In this document: one piece after another, positions 1 to 7,753 of the stretch
Layout of the letters: each line of letters opens with the position of its first letter
Numbering within the stretch: the stretch's first letter is position 1
From: CAYJDG01 sp964368875
Lineage (GTDB): Bacteria > Pseudomonadota > Alphaproteobacteria > Micavibrionales > Micavibrionaceae
NCBI GenBank assembly: GCA_964368875.1
Contig: CAYJDG010000002.1
Location: 80,754 to 144,753, forward strand
DNA length: 64,000 nucleotides
Direction: 5' to 3'
Notes under the pieces: generated by a model
Database searches by the model: none
Told to the model about the DNA's origin: nothing
What the model saw: only the letters and a program-made list of their open reading frames with translations
Translations under genes and position numbers: made by a program

Positions 1-2390
1 CGGAATGCCAAAGCCAACATCTGGGCCGTCATGACGATGGTCGTAAAGGCCACAGTGCTGGCAAGCGCATAGGATTGATCCAAATAATGTTCAAACAATA
101 AAAATGTCGAAAGTCCGATGTAAAGTCCGGCAGCACCCAGACCATACATGATTTTCGATGTAAGCAGTGGTTGCATCACCGGACGCGGGGGTTCATCCAT
201 AATTGTCTTTTCAGCTTTTTCCACACTTAACGACAAAGCCGTAATGCCATCGGTAGCAAGATTGATCCACAAGATCTGGATGGGTATGAGGATCAATGGC
301 CCGCCGATCAGGATATTCAAAAAGACTGCAGAGACTTCCCCTATACTATGGGATACCAGAAAATAGATGAACTTCCGGATGTTGGCATATTGGCGCCGCC
401 CTTCTTCCACCGCTGCAATGATGGAGCTAAAGTCGTCATCCATTAAAACGATATCCGAGGCGCTTCTGGCAACATCTGTGCCGCGCAGGCCCATGGCAAT
501 ACCTATATCAGCCTGTTTAAGGGCCGGAGCATCGTTGACACCATCACCAGTCATCGCCACAAGCTGACCTTGCGCCTGAAGCAATTTTACCAGACGGTAT
601 TTATCTTCGGGAACGGTGCGGGCGAACATAATGTCTTGCGCAAGAAGCACAGAAAGCGCGTCATCGCTCATGCCCTTAATATCAGCACCGGTAACCGCCT
701 TGAGGGCGTTCAAGCCGATCTGCTGGCCAATCGCAAGGGCGGTATCGGGGGAATCGCCAGTGATCATGATGACGCGAATACCGGCCTTCTGCGCTTTCAT
801 CAATGCCTCGCGCACTTCCGTGCGCGGCGGATCGCTGATGCCAGCAAACCCCAGAAAGACAAGATCCGTTTCCGCTTCCTGCTCAGTAATATCGATTGAA
901 ATTTCTGAAAATGTCTTGCGCGCGAGTGCCAAGGTCCGCACGCCACCCTTGGCTATTCCCTCATACGCCAAACGAATTGTCTCGCGCATCGTCTCGGTGA
1001 GGGGAATTTCTTTTCCATCGATCAAAAGAAAACTGGAGAGTCCTAAAAGAACCTCCGGAGCGCCTTTGACATGTACAACCATGCCAGCTGGCGTTTGTTC
1101 GATAACGGACATGCGCTTGCGGTCAGAATTGAAGGCATATTCCTTGATCAGTGTGGTGTGATGGTTTTGTTCTAACCCTGCTTTCTGCGCAGCTACAATC
1201 AACGCGGCTTCGGTTGACGACCCGGTGATCTTCCATCCCTTTTCACTTTTTGCAATTCTGGCATGGTTACATTTGCGCCCCGTATCCAAAAGAGCGATAA
1301 GATCCGTATGGGTTTGCGGATCAATAGTTGCCCCCTGCTGCGAGAACGCCCCTTCCGGCGCATAGCCAGCTCCGCTGACTGTAACAGCACCACCTGCAAG
1401 CCAAAGCGTCTGGACGGTCATTTCATTTTTTGTCAGCGTACCCGTCTTGTCGGTGCAGATGACCGAGACTGCGCCCAAGGTTTCCGCCGCCTGCATATGC
1501 CGCAACAGCGCTTTCTTCCGCGCCATCGCTGTCATACCGATCGCAAGTGTAATGGTCACGACTGCGGGAAGTCCCTCGGGAACCGCCGCGACAGCGAGCG
1601 AAATGCCAGTCATCAGCATCTGCGCAAGCTCTTTGCCGCCCAAAAGCCCGACAACAATAACCACAATTGAAACCAGCAAGGCCAGCATGCCCAGCTGCCG
1701 CGCCAGAAGATCGAGATTTTTTTGAAGACGCGTTTGTGACTGGCCTATTCCACCCGTCAGTTCTGCGATCCGTCCGAACTCGGTATTCATTCCGGTGGCT
1801 ACGACAATGCCTTCGCAATGTCCGTTGACGATGTTCGTACCCATCCAGACCATATTACAGCGATCCGTCAGCGGCGTATTTTCCGGCAAAGTTCCCATTT
1901 GTTTTTTGACGGAGGCAGATTCACCCGTCAGCGCAGACTCGTCAGCCCGGAGGTCTGTCAGCTTGATAAGCCTGATGTCTGCGGGGACTGCGTTGCCTGC
2001 CCGCAGAACAACGTGATGACCGGGAACCAGGTTTTCTGACTCAATCTCCTGTTCATGGCCATCAACGAGAATACGGCATTTCGGGCAGAGAATATTCTTC
2101 AGACTCTGCAGAGCGGTCTCTGCCTTCCATTCCTGAACGAAGCCTAAAGCGGCATTGAGAAGAATGATAATGAGAATCGCAACCGCATCAATTGCATCGC
2201 CCACCCAATAGGACAGGATTGCGGCTGCGATCAGAATGAGGACGAGAACACTTTTGAATTGGCCGATTAAAAGTGCCGGCCAGTGTATGGCATCTTCGCC
2301 CTGCAACTTATTCGGCCCATAGATTTTTTTATCATCTTTGAATAATTGATCTATGTCGGCAGGGTTTAAGGCATGCCAAGAATTGCTCAC
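1..2390 (-). CDS. Cation-transporting P-type ATPase, PII (Ca2+-ATPase-like), 3' end cut by window edge
   Basis: An ATP-driven cation pump of the inner membrane, most like Ca2+-ATPases. I read about 796 codons with no stop; the C-terminal membrane part runs off the left edge. Visible in order: N-terminal cation ATPase domain; membrane pair at residues 44-84; actuator motif TGES near 155-158; M4 motif PEGLP at 271-275; phosphorylation motif DKTGTLT at 314-320; hinge motif TGDGVNDAP; then the M5-M6 stretch with NLATDG, which carries cation ligands in PIIA pumps. The start is GTG at 2390, because an in-frame TAA lies 18 bases upstream and no ATG is nearby. It is single-copy here and divergent from the dot genes. 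Ca2+ specificity is inferred from family motifs; Na+ or Mg2+ transport is not excluded. Confidence 0.93.
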   Translation of the reverse strand, partial: MSNSWHALNPADIDQLFKDDKKIYGPNKLQGEDAIHWPALLIGQFKSVLVLILIAAAILSYWVGDAIDAVAILIIILLNAALGFVQEWKAETALQSLKNILCPKCRILVDGHEQEIESENLVPGHHVVLRAGNAVPADIRLIKLTDLRADESALTGESASVKKQMGTLPENTPLTDRCNMVWMGTNIVNGHCEGIVVATGMNTEFGRIAELTGGIGQSQTRLQKNLDLLARQLGMLALLVSIVVIVVGLLGGKELAQMLMTGISLAVAAVPEGLPAVVTITLAIGMTAMARKKALLRHMQAAETLGAVSVICTDKTGTLTKNEMTVQTLWLAGGAVTVSGAGYAPEGAFSQQGATIDPQTHTDLIALLDTGRKCNHARIAKSEKGWKITGSSTEAALIVAAQKAGLEQNHHTTLIKEYAFNSDRKRMSVIEQTPAGMVVHVKGAPEVLLGLSSFLLIDGKEIPLTETMRETIRLAYEGIAKGGVRTLALARKTFSEISIDITEQEAETDLVFLGFAGISDPPRTEVREALMKAQKAGIRVIMITGDSPDTALAIGQQIGLNALKAVTGADIKGMSDDALSVLLAQDIMFARTVPEDKYRLVKLLQAQGQLVAMTGDGVNDAPALKQADIGIAMGLRGTDVARSASDIVLMDDDFSSIIAAVEEGRRQYANIRKFIYFLVSHSIGEVSAVFLNILIGGPLILIPIQILWINLATDGITALSLSVEKAEKTIMDEPPRPVMQPLLTSKIMYGLGAAGLYIGLSTFLLFEHYLDQSYALASTVAFTTIVMTAQMLALAF

Positions 2391-2729
2391 AGCTCTGTCT
2401 CTTGGTTAAGCGAGCTTAGTAATATGAACCGCCCACCTTCACAAAAATCTGCTAAGTGCTGATTATAAAATTCCCCGGACATGATGTGATCTTTTCATTA
2501 TTTTATATGCGTTACTTTTGACACTCGGTTTTAAAAATCTCCCCAGCGATGGTAGTCAAACTTCAACATGTTTCATGAACAGCATGATTAGTTATACAGG
2601 GGCGCGAGACTTAAGGTCTTGATAAGAGTCATATAGAGACGCCGATTCCGAGAGATTTGCGAGCTTATGGGAATTGATTGGGTGCTTTAGGTGAAAATCA
2701 GCTAACTATATAATATATATGGGAAATAA
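2391..2729. other. Gene-free stretch between ATPase gene and tRNA-Thr
   Basis: About 340 bases, AT-richer than the surroundings. No convincing open reading frame. It holds a perfect TATAAT at 2709-2714 with no good -35 at the right distance, so I do not call a promoter. It must contain the promoter of the leftward ATPase gene and the 3' trailer of the tRNA transcript. Confidence 0.6.
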
Positions 2730-2804
2730 TGGTGCCGGCGGCAGGATTTGAACCCGCGACCTTCGGTTTACAAAACCGCTGCACTACCCCTGTGCTACGC
2801 CGGC
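2730..2804 (-). tRNA. tRNA-Thr (anticodon UGU), CCA encoded
   Basis: On the minus strand the acceptor stem GCCGGCG pairs exactly with CGCCGGC, followed by discriminator A and an encoded CCA (2732-2730). The D arm begins GTAGCACAGGGGTAGTGC, the anticodon loop is TTTGTAA with anticodon TGT (reads ACA), and the T arm holds GGTTCAAATCC. The outermost anticodon-stem pair is a G-A mismatch. Total length is 75 nt with CCA. Confidence 0.96.
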
Positions 2805-2997
2805 AATGCCCGATCGGGTGTATTGATCAGACCTGCGGCATATTACTGATTTTTTCCGGCTTGGGAAGTCTTTCCTTAATGTCTTTACGGCTGGCGCAGT
2901 TGCGCCATTTTTGCTATATTTGTCATGGCGTTGGGGGCTTTATGGGTGTCCGGCTGCCCCCGTCCTTTATTTACCCTTTTTTCAGCGGTGATATGCC

Positions 2998-4206
2998 TTG
3001 GCAGATAACGGTAAAGATAACGTCCACGACCACGCGATTGGCTGGGCCATTCTGGCGGTCGTTTTAACCGTCCTTGCGATTATTTTCTGGCATTTTCAGG
3101 GCCATAACGTCAAAGACATCGTCCGCTGGCTGCGCTATTGCGAAATCTGGCTGGTGTCGTGGTTTGTCGATACCGAAACCTACGCTATTCCATGGGGCAA
3201 ATACTCGCTCAATTTCGAAGAGTGGATCGACCAGATTCCGCTGATCGACAAGATGGCGCTCGGCCCGCGCACGATGAACCAGATTTCCACCGTCGCAATG
3301 TACCCGCTGCGCTACATCATTTCCGGGTTGCTGCTGATCATGGCTTTGTGGGCGCTGTTGCAGGGACCAAAAACCATGTACCGCTCGAAGCTCGGCATCA
3401 ACGAGCTGATCAAGCGGCAGGCCAAAGTCTTCCCGTATATTTCTCCGTTCATCACCTTCAACCCGGCCAACCAGCCGCCGCGTCCGCCCGGCGCACCTGT
3501 GCCGGCTGAACTGCCTGCCTTCGGTGAAGCGCTCGGTCCTGAGGAATGGGTGGCCTATAACGATGTGCCGGTTCCGGACGGCAAGGTCGACGAAGATGCC
3601 GCTGCCCGCGCCTTTGCCAAACAACTGGGTAAACCATGGCGCGGCGCGATGCACCTTGCGCCGTACCGTCAGGTTCTGCTCGCCGCGTTCTGTCTGAAAT
3701 CGATCCGCAAGCGCGCTGATGCTGATAAAATGATGGGCCAGCTGGCGCAGTGCTGGTCATTTGAAAAAGGCCTGGTTATTCCGCCCGCCCTGTTGAAAGA
3801 AGCGCGCCGCGTCCTGCGCAGCCGTGACATGGCCGGAAAAATTCTGTCCAAGTGCAATCAGCACGCCTATGAAAACACCGCCCTGATCCGCGCCATCGTT
3901 ACCGCCCGGGAAGAAGGCGGCGTCTCGGCTCCGGCCCAGTTCGTCTGGCTGCGCGCCTATGACCGTGCGTTGTGGTATCCGCTGAACAACATCGGCCGCC
4001 AGTCCTATCACATGGAAGCCATCGGTGCGATGTGCCACTACAAGGCGGAGAAACAAACCGCCCGTCCGATCCCGCGCCCCAAGATGGAAGACGCCGTCAG
4101 CGCCATCTCTGAATACATGCTCTCGGATAAAGCCCGCCCGATCCCGCCGCTCGACTACAGCAATTCGAAAAAGCGCGGCATCAAAAAAGTCAAAGGAAGC
4201 GAATAA
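2998..4206 (+). CDS. dotM: DotM/IcmP-like type IVB coupling-complex membrane protein
   Basis: DotM (IcmP; TrbA on IncI plasmids) binds the DotL ATPase in the inner membrane and helps feed substrates to the type IVB secretion channel. The protein has 402 residues, near the usual length, with membrane segments at about 13-33 and 101-121, then a long cytosolic domain. The segment HLAPYRQVLLAAF near 219-231 and the helical region after it are typical of the family. The start must be TTG at 2998, because an in-frame TGA lies just three codons upstream and no ATG occurs before the first membrane helix; the ribosome site is weak. The next gene begins 2 bases after the stop, so the two are co-transcribed. 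Family assignment is confident; export of effectors is inferred. Confidence 0.85.
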   Translation: MADNGKDNVHDHAIGWAILAVVLTVLAIIFWHFQGHNVKDIVRWLRYCEIWLVSWFVDTETYAIPWGKYSLNFEEWIDQIPLIDKMALGPRTMNQISTVAMYPLRYIISGLLLIMALWALLQGPKTMYRSKLGINELIKRQAKVFPYISPFITFNPANQPPRPPGAPVPAELPAFGEALGPEEWVAYNDVPVPDGKVDEDAAARAFAKQLGKPWRGAMHLAPYRQVLLAAFCLKSIRKRADADKMMGQLAQCWSFEKGLVIPPALLKEARRVLRSRDMAGKILSKCNQHAYENTALIRAIVTAREEGGVSAPAQFVWLRAYDRALWYPLNNIGRQSYHMEAIGAMCHYKAEKQTARPIPRPKMEDAVSAISEYMLSDKARPIPPLDYSNSKKRGIKKVKGSE

Positions 4207-4208
4207 TT

Positions 4209-4742
4209 ATGGCCCGTACTCCCCTGATGCTCGACAAACTTAGCCCCTCCGCAAAAATTCTCGACGGCATCCTCGTCCTCACCCTGCCCGACGCGATCCG
4301 TCCGATCGTGTGGCAGATGGAACTGGGTCAGACCAAATCATCCGCCATGGAAGTGCGCGAGCAGGAGGGCGGCACCTATCTGCTCGTCCTCAAGACCCCG
4401 CGGCAGGATGTCGTTGAAATCGCGCCCTATGACAGCCGCGATAAAGCCGTCCGTGCTTTGATCACCATTTCAAAAGCCCTCGAAGCCGCCCAAGGCCAGC
4501 TGCGTGTCGCCGCCGCAAATTCGAACCAGTACCTGCCTGCCGTCATTCCCCAAGATGGTCAGAGCCGCCTGAAACTTGGCCGGATCGCAATCGGCATCGC
4601 CGTTATCGCCGCGCTGGTCTTTTTCCTGACCCGGATCGATCATCCGGGCCCGGGAGCCGCTTCGGTAAGTCCGGCAGCTGGTCCCGCAACCGCTGAAACC
4701 GGGGAGCCGCTCTCCGCTGACGACTTTCTGAATAGCCAATAA
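4209..4742 (+). CDS. Unknown single-pass membrane protein between dotM and dotL
   Basis: I do not recognise this 177-residue protein. Residues 1-120 look soluble and alpha/beta, with a beta-rich stretch near 40-72. One hydrophobic helix lies at about 125-141, followed by a Pro/Ala/Gly-rich tail ending LSADDFLNSQ. It has no signal peptide, so it would sit with a cytosolic N-terminal domain and a short periplasmic tail. The ATG at 4209 follows the dotM stop by 2 bases, so translation is probably coupled. Placement between dotM and dotL suggests a part of the coupling complex, perhaps filling the place of DotN/IcmJ, which is absent here; that role is inference from position only. Confidence 0.8.
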   Translation: MARTPLMLDKLSPSAKILDGILVLTLPDAIRPIVWQMELGQTKSSAMEVREQEGGTYLLVLKTPRQDVVEIAPYDSRDKAVRALITISKALEAAQGQLRVAAANSNQYLPAVIPQDGQSRLKLGRIAIGIAVIAALVFFLTRIDHPGPGAASVSPAAGPATAETGEPLSADDFLNSQ

Positions 4743-4750
4743 ATTGAAGA

Positions 4751-4768
4751 ATGGACGGTTAAGTCCAT
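4751..4768. repeat. Short perfect inverted repeat upstream of dotL
   Basis: ATGGAC and GTCCAT (6 bp) flank a 6-base loop, within the 82-base gap before dotL. It lacks a T-run, so it is not a plain terminator. It could be a weak mRNA hairpin or a protein-binding site. Confidence 0.35.
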
Positions 4769-4824
4769 GGTAAACTTAGCCAGTTATACTGATGAACGCC
4801 TACTTCACGAACCGAGCTTGAGAC

Positions 4825-7071
4825 ATGGCCTTAGATACCAAATTTGAGGTAAAGCATAAGAATCTCCTGCGGGACTCGCGCCCGCTGTATGAGCGGATTT
4901 CTGACTGGCTCCAGCAGCCAGATCACTCGTTCGTGCTCTTCCTGTTTATGGCGATCAGCTTCCATGGTTATCCCCCCCTTCTCGTGTGGGCCGATCTGAT
5001 CCTGTTCGTCGGCCTGATCTATTTCCTCTGGCTCTCGACCCGCGACCGCAGCCTGTGTTTCAAAATGCCGACCGGCTCCAAATACAAAGATGCGAATGGC
5101 CGCGATGGCAAAGCCGAAGGCATCATGTATCTCGGCAACTCCGATCCGTACCGCGAAGAATGCTGGTTCTCGAACTCGGATGCGCGGACGCATATTCTCT
5201 ACCTCGGCACGACCGGTTCCGGTAAAACCGAAGGTCTGAAATCGATGGCGACAAACGCGATGGCGTGGGCGTCGGGCTTCGTCTATATCGACGGTAAAGC
5301 CGATACCGATTTGTGGTCTTCGCTCTCACAACTCGTGCGCCGCTTCGGCCGCGACGATGACCTGCTGGTTCTCAACTATATGACCGGGAACTCGGACCGC
5401 AAGGCACCGTCGAATACGATGAACCCGTTTTCGAGCGGCTCGGCGGGTTATCTGACCAACATGCTCGTCTCCCTGATGCCGGACGCCGAAGGCGATAACG
5501 CAATGTGGAAAGAGCGCGCGGTCTCGCTCCTTGGTTCTCTTATTCCTGCTTTGACATGGAAACGCGACTATCAGGAAATTCCGATGAGCGTTGGTGTCAT
5601 CCGTCAGGCGCTGACGCTTGGCAGCGTGATCAAAATGTCGCGCGACGAAGGCATTCCCGATCATATCCGTAAAGGGATCAAGGGCTATCTTGAAACCCTG
5701 CCGGGTTACGTCGATGCCGCGTTCGATGACGAAGGCCGCGACAAGCCGATGGGTCCCGATCAGCCGATGATCGATACGACCACCGCCAAAACACAGCACG
5801 GTTATCTGTCGATGCAGTTTACGCGTTCACTGCAATCGCTCGCCGATGACTATGGCTATATTTTCGATGCGCAAGCCGCCGACGTCGACATGCTCGACGT
5901 GGTCCTGAACCGCCGCGTTATGATCGTGCTGATCCCGGCCCTTGAAAAGTCCGCCGACGAAACCGCCAACCTTGGTAAAATTGTCGCCGCCACCATCAAA
6001 GGGATGATGGGTTCGACCCTTGGTGCGACCGTTGAAGGTGATAGCGCCACGGTTATCGAGAACAAACCGACGCAATCATCGACACCGTTCATGACCATCT
6101 TCGACGAGGTCGGATACTATACCGCGGCAGGTATGGCGGTTATGGCCGCGCAGGCCCGTTCCCTTGGCTTCTGTCTGATCTTCTCGGCGCAGGATTTACC
6201 GGCCCTTGAAAAACGCGTCAAAGAAGAAGCACGTTCGATCGCCGCTAACTGTAACATCAAGATCTTCGGTAAACTTGAAGACCCGACGCAGACGAAAGAA
6301 TTCTTCGAGAAAACTGTCGGGACTTCCTTCGTCACGGAAACATCCGGGTTCGCGGCACAGGCTGGCGGGATGAGCCGGTCATATATGGACACCAACCAGG
6401 CCAGCGTGCAGTTGCGTGGCCGGTCAAGCTATGACGCGGTGCGTGGCTTCAAAGAAGGCCAGGCAGTTATCGCGTTCGGTGAGCGCGTTGTCGACGTCAA
6501 GATGTTCTATTCCAACCCCGGCTTCGCTAAAGCGATGCGCGTGACGCGGTATGTCGCCCTGCCACCGCCTGACGAAGCCCATATGAAACATATTCCGGCG
6601 ATCACCAAACTGCGCGACCTGATGGTCAAAAAAGGCTGGACCGCCATGCGTGCCGATGTCGCCCTGAAACCTCAGGCCGAAATCACTGCCATGACCGATG
6701 CGATGGCGCTTGGCTTCCTGCAGGAAAACAGCGGTCTTGATTGCGGTCTGTTCGGCGTCGCCGCCGTCTATGGCCTGTCGCATCCGATCTCACTGGATGA
6801 CGCCCCTATCGATCCCGCTGAAATCGTCGTCGCTGAGGAAGCGAAACAACCGCCCGGCGATCCGGCCAATGCGTTCCCGAGCAAACCTGTCGAGCCGGAC
6901 AAAGCCGTTTCGTTCCATGAACTGGGCGCGCAGACCGTCAAGCCACAACCGGCCAGCCTCGATCAGGATACCCGCAGCATCCTGCAAGAAGCTGCGCGCA
7001 AGGCCCGCAAGTCCATTTTCAAAGCTGACACCACCACCCAGACCGGGCAGGGCGGCGATGCCGCAGAGTAA
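4825..7071 (+). CDS. dotL: DotL/IcmO-like type IVB coupling protein (AAA+ ATPase)
   Basis: The type IV coupling protein energises and selects substrates for a Dot/Icm-type secretion or conjugation channel. It has 748 residues, close to Legionella DotL. Two membrane helices lie at about 35-48 and 51-71. The Walker A motif GTTGSGKT is at 128-135, and a Walker B-like FDEVGYY lies near 424-430. The C-terminal 120 residues form a Pro-rich, charged extension, where DotL proteins bind adaptors in other bacteria. It follows dotM and the unknown gene on the same strand with an 82-base gap. No dotA, dotB, icmE or other channel genes are in the window. Family identity is firm; whether it works in secretion or conjugation cannot be told from here. 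Confidence 0.92.
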   Translation: MALDTKFEVKHKNLLRDSRPLYERISDWLQQPDHSFVLFLFMAISFHGYPPLLVWADLILFVGLIYFLWLSTRDRSLCFKMPTGSKYKDANGRDGKAEGIMYLGNSDPYREECWFSNSDARTHILYLGTTGSGKTEGLKSMATNAMAWASGFVYIDGKADTDLWSSLSQLVRRFGRDDDLLVLNYMTGNSDRKAPSNTMNPFSSGSAGYLTNMLVSLMPDAEGDNAMWKERAVSLLGSLIPALTWKRDYQEIPMSVGVIRQALTLGSVIKMSRDEGIPDHIRKGIKGYLETLPGYVDAAFDDEGRDKPMGPDQPMIDTTTAKTQHGYLSMQFTRSLQSLADDYGYIFDAQAADVDMLDVVLNRRVMIVLIPALEKSADETANLGKIVAATIKGMMGSTLGATVEGDSATVIENKPTQSSTPFMTIFDEVGYYTAAGMAVMAAQARSLGFCLIFSAQDLPALEKRVKEEARSIAANCNIKIFGKLEDPTQTKEFFEKTVGTSFVTETSGFAAQAGGMSRSYMDTNQASVQLRGRSSYDAVRGFKEGQAVIAFGERVVDVKMFYSNPGFAKAMRVTRYVALPPPDEAHMKHIPAITKLRDLMVKKGWTAMRADVALKPQAEITAMTDAMALGFLQENSGLDCGLFGVAAVYGLSHPISLDDAPIDPAEIVVAEEAKQPPGDPANAFPSKPVEPDKAVSFHELGAQTVKPQPASLDQDTRSILQEAARKARKSIFKADTTTQTGQGGDAAE

Positions 7072-7753
7072 TTCGCGCGAGCAGGGTAGCGCCCTGCTCT
7101 ATGTTTTTATCGGGCTGATCCTGTTCACCGGACTGGTGTTCACATTCTCAAAAAGCTTTCAGAATTCGAATGATCTTTCGAGTCCGCAGCAGGGTAAAAT
7201 TGCGGCCAATGATATTCTCAGTTACACCACGGATATTTCACAAACCGTGACCAAGCTGATCACCAAAGGGTGTTCTGAAAATGATATCAGCTTTGAAAAT
7301 CCAGTTGTGACTGGTTATACCAACCCCGGCGCGCCCGTTGATAAACACTGCAATGTCTTCGCTCCTGAAGGCGGGATGATGTCGTGGATGAAGCAACCGG
7401 TTGGATCGAATGATGGTTCTGACTGGATTATCACCGATACATCTATCGAGACCTTTGATGGGACGACCGCTCAACTGGGGACTGCGAATGCTGAGCTGAT
7501 CCTGCTTTTACCCTTTATCAAGAACGACATTTGCGATTCGATCAACAGCCAGCTAGGGAATCCCGCGGTATGGGAATCAAACGGGTCGCATAACGTAACT
7601 AAATTTACAGGAACATTCGAGACCAACGCTGCAACCACCCTCAACCGCGGCAACTTGACCCCGCTCATCAGTGCCGGATGTTTTTGTGACACTGCTGGCG
7701 TCTGCACGGCTGCATCCCCGCGCTGGTTTTTTTCGACGTTGATCGTCCGCTAA
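7058..7753 (+). CDS. Pilin-like exported protein overlapping the end of dotL
   Basis: This 231-residue protein of unknown function has a short charged leader ending REQG, then one hydrophobic helix at 11-31 (SALLYVFIGLILF...), followed by a polar body with few charges and a Cys-rich end (CFCDTAGVC). The leader resembles class III signal sequences of type IV pilin-like proteins, but the usual Glu at +5 is missing, so processing by prepilin peptidase is uncertain. ATG at 7058 overlaps the dotL 3' end by 14 bases, which suggests coupled translation and a role with the coupling ATPase. The open frame extends upstream inside dotL, but that part is a shadow. Its stop directly abuts the stop of argS on the other strand. 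Confidence 0.78.
   Translation: MPQSNSREQGSALLYVFIGLILFTGLVFTFSKSFQNSNDLSSPQQGKIAANDILSYTTDISQTVTKLITKGCSENDISFENPVVTGYTNPGAPVDKHCNVFAPEGGMMSWMKQPVGSNDGSDWIITDTSIETFDGTTAQLGTANAELILLLPFIKNDICDSINSQLGNPAVWESNGSHNVTKFTGTFETNAATTLNRGNLTPLISAGCFCDTAGVCTAASPRWFFSTLIVR

Noticed and set aside
2729..3067. Open frame over tRNA-Thr with the start MVPAAGFEPATFGLQ
   Set aside because: This is the well-known false protein read from the antisense of a tRNA.
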